NCBI GenBank assembly: GCA_028280845.1
Contig: JANQKZ010000050.1
Location: 1 to 36,191, forward strand
Reading direction: 5' to 3'
Source of the DNA: Opitutales bacterium
GTDB lineage: Bacteria > Verrucomicrobiota > Verrucomicrobiia > Opitutales > JABSRG01
DNA length: 36,191 nt
Shown here: in pieces, positions 1-9,120 of the stretch
How positions within the stretch are numbered: the stretch's first letter is position 1
Layout: every line of letters starts with the position of its first letter
Translations under genes and position numbers: made by a program
Notes under the pieces: model-generated
Databases searched by the model: none
What the model was told of the DNA's origin: nothing
The model's input: only the letters and a program-made list of their open reading frames with translations

Positions 1-3000
1 CGCTTCCGGTTCGATTGAGTTTACCGCCGAGGCCGATATCACCACAGGTGGAACGGGCACTATTGATCTGCAGGCCACCACGGGATCCATCACTCTGGCC
101 ACGGATGCTGATCAGTCCACGGGTTCCGGTGATATTCGCATGCTGGCCCAGATCGATATTACCCTCGGAGGACAGGTGACCACCACCGGTTCTGTCAGCT
201 TGACGGCAAATACCGGGTCCATCCTGGACGGTGATACAGATGGCGGTCTGGATGTGAATGCCACTGCGCTCCGTCTCAATGCTGCCATTGGTGCTGGCCA
301 GCTCGGCGCTTCGGTCAATCCCATTGAAACCAGTGTGGCCACCGTGAGTGCACGGGCTACCAGCGGCGGAATTGCGATTCTGGAGACCAATGGGCTTACC
401 ATTGGTGACACTACGGTTTCGATTAACCGCGTAGCGGGAGATGCGACTGTGTCCTCGGTGACCGACGTCACGCAAAGTGATGTCATGACGACGTCTGGTG
501 GGGGTTCTATCGTAATCCGCCTGACCGCGGGTGACTTGACCCTGAATGACGGAACCGCAGCCGATGACAATATCACGGTGAGTGCTAACGGCAGTGGCAA
601 CATCCTGCTCGAAACGATTGCGGGCTCCATTACCTCCAACGAAGACATCCTGAGTGGAAGTGGAAATATTACCCTGTTGGCGAACGTTTCTATCACCTTC
701 ACGGCCGAGGCCGATATCACTACCAGCCTGACCGGTTCGATTGACCTGCAGGCCACCACCGGCTCCATTACCCTGGCCACGGATGCCGATCAAACCACCG
801 GTTCGGCAGATGTGAGAATGTTAGCTGGAGTCGATATCACTCTTGGAGGTTTGATTACCACCACGGGTTCGGTAAGTCTCACCGCCGGTGCTGGATCGAT
901 CCTGGATGGGGACACCGACGCAGGGTTAGACATCCTTGCTTCCGCGCTCCGCCTGGATGCGGCTATCGGTGCAGGTCAGCTGGGCGGCTCGGTCAATCCC
1001 ATTGAGACGAGCATTACTACCCTGAGTGGCCGCGCCACGAGCGGAGGTATCAATATCCTGGAAGCCAACGGCCTGACCGTTGATGACACCTCGGCCACAA
1101 TCAACCGAGTGGGTAACGATGCTACGACCTCCGGAGTTACCGATGCTACCCAGAGCGATGTGATTACGACCTCCGGCAACGGATCGATTGTCATTCGCCT
1201 GACCGCGGGAGACCTGACCCTGAATGACGGAACCGCCGCTGATGACAACATCACGGTGAGTGCGAATGGCATGGGTAATGTCCTGCTGGAAACCCTGTCC
1301 GGTTCCATCACTGCGAATGAGGATGTCCTCAGCGGAAGTGGAAACATCACCGTTTTGGCGTCCAATAGCATTGAATTCACAGCCGAGGCTGACATTACGA
1401 CGAGTTTGACTGGAACCATTGATCTGCAGGCCACGACGGGGTCGATCACCCTGGCTACTGATGCCGACCAGACCACCGGCTCTGGCGATATTCGCATGCT
1501 GGCTCAAGTCAGTATTACCCTTGGTGGTTTAATCACTACGACAGGTAATGTCAGCCTGACTGCGACTACGGGCTCCATTATCGATGGTGATGTCGACGGA
1601 ACTTTAGATATTTCCGCTGGCGGATTGCGTTTAGTTGCCGGCTCCGGGGTTGGCTCCTTGACGGATAGTAATCCTTTAGAAACCTCGGTCACGACTCTCA
1701 GCGCTTCCTCCGGTGCACAAGGGATCAATATCCTCGAGAGCGACACCTTGATTATAGGAACGGTATCCGTAACGGTGAATCGGGTAGGAGTGGATGCAGC
1801 CACCAGCTCCGTGGCAGATTTCGCGCTTTCCGGCCTGGCTACGGCCAACGCCGGTTCTATCAGCCTGGTGGTGACAACGGGCGATCTGACGCTTGGAGAC
1901 GAGACTACCATTAGCGCGGACACTAGCGGCACCATTACCATCGATGCGGTCGCTGGGTCTATCTCCATAGGGCTTGATTCCGGCATCACCAGTGGAACTG
2001 GCCAAATAGACATCATGGCGGGTATGGATCTTACCTTCGGTGAGGGAAGCAGTGTGACGACCGGTGGCCCGGGCAGCATGCAACTCCAAGCTGAGAATGG
2101 GTTTATTACCTTTGCCCAGAGTTCTACCTTGTCAGCAGGGACTGGTGAGATTCTGGTTCAATCTTCGACCGACCTGACCCTGGGTGGTCTGATCAGTTCC
2201 TCCAGCACGGTGGTGCTATCCGCGGCAACTGGCTCTATTCTGGATGGAGACAATGACGGTGCGGTGGATGTCGTGGCCTCTGGTTTAAGTCTGTTTGCCG
2301 GAACCAGTATCGGAACCCTTGGAACTGGAGCTAATGCCATTGAAACCGCAGTGGATACACTGGCTGCCACTGCAGGAGCTGGAGGTATCAACATCCTTGA
2401 AAATGCAGGACTGGTCATCGGCGAACTACCGGCGGTTCTCGGGGGAGTTGCTCAGAATGGCCTCACGACTACCGGTGGTGGATCCATTGTCGTTCAGGTA
2501 ACCACGGGTGATTTGGTTCTCGATCCTATGGGATCCGTCATTTCCGACGGAGCGGGTAATATTCACCTCCAGTCTATAGCCGGTTCCTTTACTTCGAACG
2601 CTGATGTAAACGGTGGAACTGGTCATGTTTCGATCGTCGCGGGCACCAGCCTCAACTTCAATGCGGACGTGATGACTTCCGGCAGCGGAACCATCGATCT
2701 GGAAGCTATTGCGGGCGATCTCACCTTGGGTGAAGGCGCGGATCAAGTCGCGGGTTCCGGGGATGTGCGACTGAAGTCCAGTGCAAATATTCAATTCGGG
2801 GGGTCGGTAATGACCTCTGGCACGGTCTGGATCGTTGCTCCGAATGGAGCAGTGACTGCACTGGAGCCAGCTACGGGAGTCACCGTCGTCTCCAGTGGTC
2901 TCCTTGTTGATGTTCTGGCCTTTGGATCCCTGAATTCGCACATCCAAACTGCAGCCCAAACGCTTGCCGGTACCGTTTCCACCGGCGGTCTTTTCATCAA

Positions 3001-4744
3001 TGATACGGGCGCCCTCTCGATTACCTCGGTTTCTGCAGTGATTGAGCAGGTAACCGGAGATGCAACAAGCACAACCTCCAGCAGTGCGGTAGAAGGCCTG
3101 ACGGTTCTGAATGGGGACACTCGGATCACGACTGCCAATGACCTTGTGATCGGAACCCTGTCATCCGGTGGAACCACAAACCTGACTTCCCGTTTCGGTG
3201 CAATTCTAGGCGATGCGAACAGTGGAAATTCGATCACCTCGGGCGCAGCCTTGGCCCTCACCGCGTCACGAGGGGTAGGTTCATTCGCCGCCGGAGCCCT
3301 CAATATTGTTGCTCCCAGTCTCCTTGTTTCGAACAACAGCTATGGTTCCGTTAACCTGAACCTGACTGGCTCCACACAAATCGATAGCCTCGTCAGTCTC
3401 ACCAATAGCAACCTTTCGATCAATCACACTTCTGGCGATCTTACCTTGGCCGGCCCGGTCCAAACCGACTTTGGGCGCACTGAGATCCGGACCACGGGTA
3501 ACCTGAGCCTTGCCGGTGCCGAGATTCGCAGCCCGTTGGGAACCCGCTTGGTGGCGGATTCCATTACGGGAGTGGATGCCTTTATCCTCTCCAACATGGG
3601 CGATGTTGTTATTCGGACGCAAGGTGACGTCAGCTTGGACGCCGACAGCCTGATTCAAGCGTCTAACGGTTCTGTGCGGATTGGCAGTGGTGGAGACCTC
3701 ACCCCGGGCAATATCATCGCAGGAAATCGCATCGACCTGCGGTCCGGCGGAAATGTCACCAATGCCGGAGCAGACCTTCAATCTGCGGCCGTCCGAATTT
3801 ATGCCGAAAATGGCGCTATTGGTCAAAGTGGTAGCCCAGTCATCGTTATCACAGATCAGATTGATCTCTTTGCTTCCGGTAACATCTATATTGCCGACGA
3901 CGATGGGTTCTCCTTCGGTCGCTCCGGAGTGGAAGCCGGAAACAACCAGCCTGGAGCGGTGGTCGAGTTCGGATTCATCGGGGGTGAATTGGGATCTGTT
4001 CTGGGCGATGTTGTCTTCACCGGTCAGGGCACCTATATCCTGAATGCTGAAGAAATCATCATCCTCAGTAGTCCGATCGTTTCTGAGCAGGCCAGTATCA
4101 CTTTGATAACCGACGTCCTGGCAGACAGCACGGACGATGAAACAGCGGTCCTTGTCTTCCCCAATGGTAATATTCAGATCATTGCTGAGTTCGGAATCGG
4201 AACCGAGGGAGATGGAGATATCGATGTGATTGCCGACACCATTAGTGCGACGACCGAGCTTGGCGGCATTTACCTGCATGTCCTGGAGCAGGGGGTCACC
4301 GTGACCAACGCGGGACTCCTGGTTAACGGGGGTAATGGAAGCATCAGCCTGGTAGTCAGTGATGGAGATCTGGAAGTGCTTGGACCTGTTACGGTCGAAG
4401 GGACGGGGTCGATGGATATCCAAGTGGTTAACGGTAGCTTTACCATGGGGCTCAGCTCCCGCCTGGCGACCCAAGCCGGGGCAATGAACGTGACGGTTTC
4501 TGAAGACTTTAACGTGGCCCAATTGGTGACCGCGGGAGGAGCTATCCGGGTTGAAAGTTTGAATGGTGCGGTTGCAACCTTGGAAGGATTCAATCAACCC
4601 AACTTTGTTTCCACCACTACCCCGGAAATTTTCGTAGAGACGACAGCTGCATTTAGCGTCGACTCAGACGAGGTCCTGGTGAATGGCCAACGATTTTTGC
4701 GGAACGTGGGAGATACGACCATCATCATCCTCCTCGCTTTCTAG
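1..4744 (+). CDS. Giant repeat-rich adhesin / filamentous-haemagglutinin-like protein (5' end outside window)
   Basis: The frame is open from the left edge (first full codon at 2) to TAG at 4742-4744, about 1580 codons, so the N-terminus is missing. The protein is almost entirely Ser/Thr/Gly/Asp/Ile-rich short beta-strand repeats with recurring phrases such as GSILDGDTD, AGDLTLNDG and TGSITLATDADQ. This composition is typical of right-handed beta-helix passengers of autotransporter or FHA-like surface adhesins. The first part consists of 226-residue tandem units; beyond about residue 750 the units degenerate into non-identical strand repeats. No beta-barrel or sorting domain is visible at the C-terminus, which ends in a hydrophobic run (TTIIILLAF). 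The next gene starts 5 bp downstream, and a stand-alone barrel lies two genes on, so the three probably form one surface-export locus. Adhesin function is inferred from architecture only. Confidence 0.85.
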   Translation, partial: ASGSIEFTAEADITTGGTGTIDLQATTGSITLATDADQSTGSGDIRMLAQIDITLGGQVTTTGSVSLTANTGSILDGDTDGGLDVNATALRLNAAIGAGQLGASVNPIETSVATVSARATSGGIAILETNGLTIGDTTVSINRVAGDATVSSVTDVTQSDVMTTSGGGSIVIRLTAGDLTLNDGTAADDNITVSANGSGNILLETIAGSITSNEDILSGSGNITLLANVSITFTAEADITTSLTGSIDLQATTGSITLATDADQTTGSADVRMLAGVDITLGGLITTTGSVSLTAGAGSILDGDTDAGLDILASALRLDAAIGAGQLGGSVNPIETSITTLSGRATSGGINILEANGLTVDDTSATINRVGNDATTSGVTDATQSDVITTSGNGSIVIRLTAGDLTLNDGTAADDNITVSANGMGNVLLETLSGSITANEDVLSGSGNITVLASNSIEFTAEADITTSLTGTIDLQATTGSITLATDADQTTGSGDIRMLAQVSITLGGLITTTGNVSLTATTGSIIDGDVDGTLDISAGGLRLVAGSGVGSLTDSNPLETSVTTLSASSGAQGINILESDTLIIGTVSVTVNRVGVDAATSSVADFALSGLATANAGSISLVVTTGDLTLGDETTISADTSGTITIDAVAGSISIGLDSGITSGTGQIDIMAGMDLTFGEGSSVTTGGPGSMQLQAENGFITFAQSSTLSAGTGEILVQSSTDLTLGGLISSSSTVVLSAATGSILDGDNDGAVDVVASGLSLFAGTSIGTLGTGANAIETAVDTLAATAGAGGINILENAGLVIGELPAVLGGVAQNGLTTTGGGSIVVQVTTGDLVLDPMGSVISDGAGNIHLQSIAGSFTSNADVNGGTGHVSIVAGTSLNFNADVMTSGSGTIDLEAIAGDLTLGEGADQVAGSGDVRLKSSANIQFGGSVMTSGTVWIVAPNGAVTALEPATGVTVVSSGLLVDVLAFGSLNSHIQTAAQTLAGTVSTGGLFINDTGALSITSVSAVIEQVTGDATSTTSSSAVEGLTVLNGDTRITTANDLVIGTLSSGGTTNLTSRFGAILGDANSGNSITSGAALALTASRGVGSFAAGALNIVAPSLLVSNNSYGSVNLNLTGSTQIDSLVSLTNSNLSINHTSGDLTLAGPVQTDFGRTEIRTTGNLSLAGAEIRSPLGTRLVADSITGVDAFILSNMGDVVIRTQGDVSLDADSLIQASNGSVRIGSGGDLTPGNIIAGNRIDLRSGGNVTNAGADLQSAAVRIYAENGAIGQSGSPVIVITDQIDLFASGNIYIADDDGFSFGRSGVEAGNNQPGAVVEFGFIGGELGSVLGDVVFTGQGTYILNAEEIIILSSPIVSEQASITLITDVLADSTDDETAVLVFPNGNIQIIAEFGIGTEGDGDIDVIADTISATTELGGIYLHVLEQGVTVTNAGLLVNGGNGSISLVVSDGDLEVLGPVTVEGTGSMDIQVVNGSFTMGLSSRLATQAGAMNVTVSEDFNVAQLVTAGGAIRVESLNGAVATLEGFNQPNFVSTTTPEIFVETTAAFSVDSDEVLVNGQRFLRNVGDTTIIILLAF
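194..2209 (+). repeat. Tandem 678-bp in-frame repeats within the giant adhesin gene
   Basis: Equivalent codons (the V of SVSLT) recur at 194, 872 and 1550, exactly 678 bp (226 codons) apart, and again at 2210 (660 bp on). The window's first bases match the end of a further upstream unit. Copies starting at 194 and 872 are very similar (conserved GSILDGD, LRLxAAIGAGQLG, NPIETS, GTAADDNITVSANG). The copy at 1550 is diverged and shortened, and the one at 2210 more so. The gradient suggests recent duplication or homogenisation on the 5' side. Confidence 0.9.
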
Positions 4745-4749
4745 GTGTT

Positions 4750-5925
4750 ATGAAATTCTTTCGATCCCAGTTCAACCTGCTTTTAAGCCTTGTTTTAGGG
4801 GGGCTTCTGCTTGTTTCTGGTTTGTCAGCACAATCTGCCAAGGTTTTATCCCTTGATTTTCAGGCTTTTACAGTCAGTGGCACGACCTTGATCGGGATCA
4901 CGCCCGATAGTGCTATCGCTAGCTCCGTAGCTCCTTTTGATGCCTTCACCCAGCGCCGACCTAGCCCCACCGGACCCTTGGAATCCTTTTACGGAATCGC
5001 CTCGAGGGATACCACGGCCATTGTCGTGGGGGCCGACGGTATCATTCTTCGATCGGGCGATACGGGGAGTTCCTGGGCAATGGTTGAGACTCCAGCTGTT
5101 TTTGGGGATCTCCTGGCGACCGTTCCCGGGGTGGACTCCGGAGCCACCACCCCCTGGCTTGCCGTAGGGGATGATGGCCTGGATGGGGTTGTCCTCAGCA
5201 GCGGGAATGATGGGGCGACCTGGAGTGAAGCGAGCACCATCACAGATGCGATGTTGAAAGATGTGATATGGACTGGCAGCCAATGGGTTGTCTGTGGTCA
5301 CGGCTTTTTTGGGGGAGGCTTGGTTTTCACCTCACCGGATGGGTTGACCTGGACCCAGGCCACCTTGCCGGAAAACACAGCGCCCCTCCTTGAGCTCGAG
5401 GCGGACTCCGAAGGGAATGTGGTAGCTGTCGGTGAACAGGGAGCGGTCCTGTTGTCTGCGGATCATGGTGATACCTTCGCGCGGATCTCCAACACGCTTT
5501 ATTCCGGAGATTTACGTTCCATCCAGGCCTTAGGCATTCAGCATTTTGCCATTGGAGGGGATGACCGCGTGGTCCTTGTCCTGACCAATGGAGAACTTAC
5601 CGAAGTGTTTGGTTCTGGAGGGGGCGCGCCGGGAATTCTGGATTTGGTCGTTATTGACGATGTCTACTACCTCGGTGGTCGTTTCGAAGGGTTACAGGAT
5701 ACCCGGATTGCGCTGGTCCTTATCGCGAATCCGATTTCGGAAGAAGAGCTCTCCCTCACGCTGCAGCAAAGTAATCCCAGCAAATTCTACCATCTGGAGC
5801 GGTCGACCGATTTACTGGTTTGGACGCGGGTGGAGAATACGACCTTGGGTGGCAACGGGGGTTCGATATCCTGGACTGTGCCACAAAGTGCTTCTTCCGT
5901 ATACTGGCGAGTGGTTGAACCTTAA
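4750..5925 (+). CDS. Secreted YCF48/BNR-type beta-propeller protein with verrucomicrobial C-terminal domain
   Basis: This is a 391-aa protein with an N-terminal signal peptide (MKFFRSQFNLLLSLVLGGLL, then a cleavage-like SGLSAQ). The body carries repeated propeller blades of the VGADGIILRSGDTGSSW and VLSSGNDGATWSEA type, resembling the S-x-D-x-G-x-T-W Asp boxes of BNR/YCF48/sortilin-like propellers. The last 60 residues (FYHLERSTDLLVWTRV to SSVYWRVVEP) resemble a C-terminal module common on exported Verrucomicrobia and Planctomycetes proteins. It starts 5 bp after the adhesin stop codon, so the two are very likely co-transcribed. A role in assembling or anchoring the adhesin is a guess; no catalytic motif is seen. 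Confidence 0.8.
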   Translation: MKFFRSQFNLLLSLVLGGLLLVSGLSAQSAKVLSLDFQAFTVSGTTLIGITPDSAIASSVAPFDAFTQRRPSPTGPLESFYGIASRDTTAIVVGADGIILRSGDTGSSWAMVETPAVFGDLLATVPGVDSGATTPWLAVGDDGLDGVVLSSGNDGATWSEASTITDAMLKDVIWTGSQWVVCGHGFFGGGLVFTSPDGLTWTQATLPENTAPLLELEADSEGNVVAVGEQGAVLLSADHGDTFARISNTLYSGDLRSIQALGIQHFAIGGDDRVVLVLTNGELTEVFGSGGGAPGILDLVVIDDVYYLGGRFEGLQDTRIALVLIANPISEEELSLTLQQSNPSKFYHLERSTDLLVWTRVENTTLGGNGGSISWTVPQSASSVYWRVVEP

Positions 5926-5975
5926 TCCTTGCCTGTATCCCTGGTAATTGGGAAAGTCCTTTAACTCCAACGCTT

Positions 5976-6992
5976 ATGAAATTCTATCTCAGCTGCCTAA
6001 TTTGCCTGGCTTTGGTAATACCCACTTTTTTAGCTGCACAGAACGCAGGGGATATCGGGAGCTACACCTCTACCGTTTTCGTCGAACGCAGCCAGATCGA
6101 TAGCTTAAGTAGCTTTGCCGGTCTGGGACTCGCCTCAGGCCAATCATTTGATGTCGGGTTTGGTTATCACAGTGTAAGCCTGGACGGGGAGTCCGGCCGC
6201 CTTTACGAAGCCGATATTAAGAATACAGGTGGAATGCTGGGCTACTTTCACCAGTGGGATCGTGTGTCTGCGGGACTCCTGGCCTCTTTTGCCACCAATA
6301 AAATTGAGGCCGGTCCTTCGGCCGATAACAACAATTCCTTTTCTACCGATATTGATGGAAATGGCTTCCAGGTAGCCGCTGCCGCAGCGAAGGATTGGGA
6401 TAACTGGTCCTTGAATGGGATGATCGGGATCGGCAATCGATCTTACGACGGGCTCCGGCAATTTGTTCCTCCGTCACCCAATCCGGCATTACCGAAGTCA
6501 TCTACCCTCGACACCCAGAGTTTCTTCTTTCGGGCAACCTTAGCCTATCATTTTCATACGGATTCCGATTGGACCTTTAAACCTTTTCTCACCGCCGGCT
6601 TTGAGTCTGTAGAAACCGACGCGTTCGAAGAAATTGACGTATCCGGCAATGCGGGGGACGAGGCCGATGTCGATTCATTTCAAAACGATGGAGCCATTGT
6701 GGAGGGGGGTGTAGCTATCCTTTATACCGGGAATGCCACCTTCAAGCCGGTCCTGATCGTGTCCTACTTCCAGAATCTGGGGAATAGTGAATTGGACCTC
6801 TCCTGGGAAAATCCTCCGTTGCCGGCACAGGCGACTCAGATTCCCAATCCGGGTCAAAGCCTGTTTAAAGGTGACCTTGGAGCCACGGCCGATTTCGGAA
6901 ACAACTGGTCGCTTTCCGGGTTGTTCGGATACCAGAATGGCGACAGCTATTCCGGTTACGGTGTCAATGTGGTGGTAGACTACGCCTTCTGA
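5976..6992 (+). CDS. Outer-membrane autotransporter-type beta-barrel protein
   Basis: This 338-aa protein has a signal peptide (MKFYLSCLICLALVIPTFLA, then AQ). It is followed by alternating amphipathic strands (LAYHFHTDSDWTFKPFLTAGFE, WSLSGLFGYQN) and ends in VDYAF, the C-terminal aromatic typical of Bam-inserted barrels. Length and strand pattern fit the autotransporter beta-domain fold without a passenger. It is 50 bp downstream of the propeller gene and in the same direction. It could be the translocation or anchoring partner of the giant upstream protein, or an independent porin-like protein. Its 3' end overlaps the convergent AraC gene by 13 bp. Confidence 0.8.
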   Translation: MKFYLSCLICLALVIPTFLAAQNAGDIGSYTSTVFVERSQIDSLSSFAGLGLASGQSFDVGFGYHSVSLDGESGRLYEADIKNTGGMLGYFHQWDRVSAGLLASFATNKIEAGPSADNNNSFSTDIDGNGFQVAAAAAKDWDNWSLNGMIGIGNRSYDGLRQFVPPSPNPALPKSSTLDTQSFFFRATLAYHFHTDSDWTFKPFLTAGFESVETDAFEEIDVSGNAGDEADVDSFQNDGAIVEGGVAILYTGNATFKPVLIVSYFQNLGNSELDLSWENPPLPAQATQIPNPGQSLFKGDLGATADFGNNWSLSGLFGYQNGDSYSGYGVNVVVDYAF

Positions 6993-7825
6993 TCTTGCTG
7001 CTGTTTCCGCCAGACCCCGGGGGATTGGTTGGTGTGGGTCTTGAAGCAGCGGTAGAAGTGGGCCAGGTCTTCGTATCCGCACTCAAATGCGACGGAGCTG
7101 ATACTGCGATTGGACTCTTTGAGCAGCCTACAGGCGTGCTCCATGCGGAGGCGTCGGACGTATTGCAGCCAACTCTTCCCGGTTGCCTTTCGAAATAAGG
7201 AGGTGAAGGATCGCCGGCTTAACCCGAGGCGTAGGGCAACGTCTTCCAGGCTTTGATGTTCAAAAAAGTTATTCTCCAAGGCCTGGATGTAGGTTTCCAC
7301 CCGCTCCACGGCGGTTTCCGGAGTGGAAGCCTGCGCGGCATTTCGAATCAACCAGGCAAGGAGTTCTAACACCAACCCTGCCGATGACACACGATGTCCG
7401 GGGATCCGCATGGACTGTTCAAACAGGAGGCGGCGAAACACCCCTTGAAAGAGTGCCTCTGACACCGTCCAGGTTCGGGGAACGCCATTAACCAGCAGAG
7501 CCCCCCATTCGTCGTGGCGATCGCGCCAGAAGCGGTCCAGGCAGAGGCCATAGAGGGAAACCGGTTCCAGATCGACCAGGCGGTGGAGAAGCATGGCGGG
7601 AATCAGACAGGCCTGTCCGGTTTCCAGACTAATTGTGCGGGAGCTTCCTTCATCCAGCTCAATGGTTCCGCTCCCACCAGTGATCCAAAGGACCTTATCA
7701 AAGGAATGCTCAGTCCATTCCATATTGAAATTTTCCTGGTGGTGGCTTTCCAGGACCGCGAATCCATGAGGGGGGAGGGAAACGCGATAGGGAGAAGTGA
7801 CTCGAATGGTTCCTGCTTTTGCCAT
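6980..7825 (-). CDS. AraC/XylS-family transcriptional regulator
   Basis: This is a 281-aa DNA-binding regulator. The N-terminal part (about 1-130) is a cupin-like sensor domain (GGSGTIELDEGSS, TGQACLIPAMLLHRL). The C-terminal 100 residues contain the two AraC helix-turn-helix motifs (LEDVALRLGLSRRSFTSLFR and SISSVAFECGYEDLAHFYRC, then FKTHTNQSP). The ATG at 7825 is preferred to a TTG seven codons upstream (7846), which would run across the putative operator. It is divergent from the ferritin-like/isomerase operon, with 71 bp between start codons containing two direct repeats. It therefore probably autoregulates and activates the neighbours in response to a sugar-like ligand, which is inferred from family behaviour. 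Confidence 0.92.
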   Translation of the reverse strand: MAKAGTIRVTSPYRVSLPPHGFAVLESHHQENFNMEWTEHSFDKVLWITGGSGTIELDEGSSRTISLETGQACLIPAMLLHRLVDLEPVSLYGLCLDRFWRDRHDEWGALLVNGVPRTWTVSEALFQGVFRRLLFEQSMRIPGHRVSSAGLVLELLAWLIRNAAQASTPETAVERVETYIQALENNFFEHQSLEDVALRLGLSRRSFTSLFRKATGKSWLQYVRRLRMEHACRLLKESNRSISSVAFECGYEDLAHFYRCFKTHTNQSPGVWRKQQQDQKA

Positions 7826-7896
7826 GTTGCCCGAATTGCAAATCAAGTATTCCCGGAATGCAAAGATAAAGGCAGGATCTTAAAGTATAATCCATC
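7826..7896. promoter_or_regulatory. Divergent control region: 22-bp-spaced direct repeats and TATAAT box
   Basis: Two near-identical 13-mers, CCCGAATTGCAAA (7830-7842) and CCCGGAATGCAAA (7852-7864), match at 11 of 13 positions and lie 22 bp apart, two helical turns. That is the arrangement expected for tandem AraC-family half-sites. A perfect TATAAT is at 7886-7891, with no recognisable -35 box. The proximal repeat ends where the -35 would be (about 7863-7868), as in class II activation. TATAAT ends only 5 bases before the ATG at 7897, so the + transcript may be leaderless. Confidence 0.6.
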
Positions 7897-9102
7897 ATGA
7901 TCTCAGACTTTTCTCCTTCAATTTCTTCCTCCGCCGGGGTTGGCATTGCCCAAACTGCGGATAAACTGCGCAACAGCAGCGCCGTCCTTCGGGCGATGAT
8001 CCGCATGGCCTCGGGTCGGTTCCTCTCGACCCCAAGATATGAGGACAAGTATCGCCTGGCCTACGACCTCTTTACCTCCACCGAGCATCATACGCTCTTT
8101 CGGCGACGTCTCGAGGAAATGCGTGGCGGCAAGGCCGATGCCAGTGTCCGTCCGGCCCTGAAGCAGTTTTTGGAGAGTGCGTTGCATGCCCCATCCGAAA
8201 CTGACTTTTTATCGGGCTTTTACTTTGGGGTGGTGGAGCCCTTAATCAAAGCGATTCAAGCAGATTTGAAAGTGTATGACCCCAGTGGAAATGCGAATGA
8301 AGTGCGGTTGAACCGCCGCCTGCTGGCTGATCTGGAGCCCATGATCCAGTGGGCTGAGCTGCGTGAACTCAAGCGAACGGATCCCTGGGTATCAGCGCTT
8401 CAAGAGCAGTTAGCCCACATCGGCGGGTTGCACGGGGATCAGCCCCAGGGCCCCGCAACTTTGGCCTTGAGCGACCTGGAAAAACGGTTCACGCGCCCCG
8501 GGACGATCCATTTCGATGAACGAATCGAAAAGAAAGAGCTGATGGCTTATGAGACCCGACTGGAACAGGATCCCCGGATAGCCACGATTGAGCAGTTCAA
8601 GGTCTTTTTTAACGAGTTTTATGCGGCAGCTCTCCTGGCCACGGTCATCTTCGATGCCAGCGAGGAAGCGTATCCCTGGGCCTTTTTTGAAGATTTTTGT
8701 CGACACTTCTGGGATGAAGCCCGGCATTCCGAGTTTGGGGCGATCCGGCTGAAGGAGCTGGGAACGGAGCCTGACCGGTGTAACCCAATTCTCTTTGAGC
8801 TCTCCCAGGATCTTCCCATCCTTCACCGTATCCTCTACCTGACCCGGGGCCTGGAAGCTTACTTTATGCCGCGCAAGTCCAAACGCTTCAAGGAGTATGA
8901 AGAAAATGGAGATCTCCGCAGCCAGCTATTCGCTGACCAGGATTGGTCGGATGAACAGAATCATATAAAATATGGAGCGAGGTGGTCCGACTACTTGCTG
9001 GAAGAGGATAACCGGGATTGGAAAGAGATTATTGATGAAGTGAAAGACCACCTTTCCCGCAAAACCGGCAAAACCGTGACCGATATTTCTGCTCCCTTCT
9101 AA
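7897..9102 (+). CDS. Di-iron ferritin-like superfamily protein (DUF455/oxygenase-like)
   Basis: This 401-aa soluble protein has no signal peptide. The C-terminal half shows a canonical four-helix di-iron ligand pattern: E240 (FFNEFYAAALLA), E274-x-x-H277 (DEARHSEF), E320 (GLEAYFMP) and E353-x-x-H356 (DEQNHIKYG). The N-terminal 200 residues are helical and unassigned. The ligand set fits ferritin-like oxygenases, oxidases or DUF455-type proteins rather than storage ferritin. It is 18 bp upstream of a fucose-isomerase-like gene and divergent from an AraC regulator, suggesting oxidation or oxygen-dependent modification of a sugar-related compound. The substrate is unknown. No Shine-Dalgarno is visible; a TATAAT lies immediately before the ATG. 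Confidence 0.75.
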   Translation: MISDFSPSISSSAGVGIAQTADKLRNSSAVLRAMIRMASGRFLSTPRYEDKYRLAYDLFTSTEHHTLFRRRLEEMRGGKADASVRPALKQFLESALHAPSETDFLSGFYFGVVEPLIKAIQADLKVYDPSGNANEVRLNRRLLADLEPMIQWAELRELKRTDPWVSALQEQLAHIGGLHGDQPQGPATLALSDLEKRFTRPGTIHFDERIEKKELMAYETRLEQDPRIATIEQFKVFFNEFYAAALLATVIFDASEEAYPWAFFEDFCRHFWDEARHSEFGAIRLKELGTEPDRCNPILFELSQDLPILHRILYLTRGLEAYFMPRKSKRFKEYEENGDLRSQLFADQDWSDEQNHIKYGARWSDYLLEEDNRDWKEIIDEVKDHLSRKTGKTVTDISAPF

Positions 9103-9120
9103 CCCCCTAACTAGATTATT

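Noticed and set aside
926-1507. Antisense open frames in the repeat region of the adhesin gene
   Set aside because: They recur with the 678-bp repeats and follow from repeated codon usage; no start signals or family features.
194-2209. Possible CRISPR or satellite array because of regular repetition
   Set aside because: The 678-bp period is in frame with a long ORF and there are no short repeats with unique spacers; it is a protein repeat.
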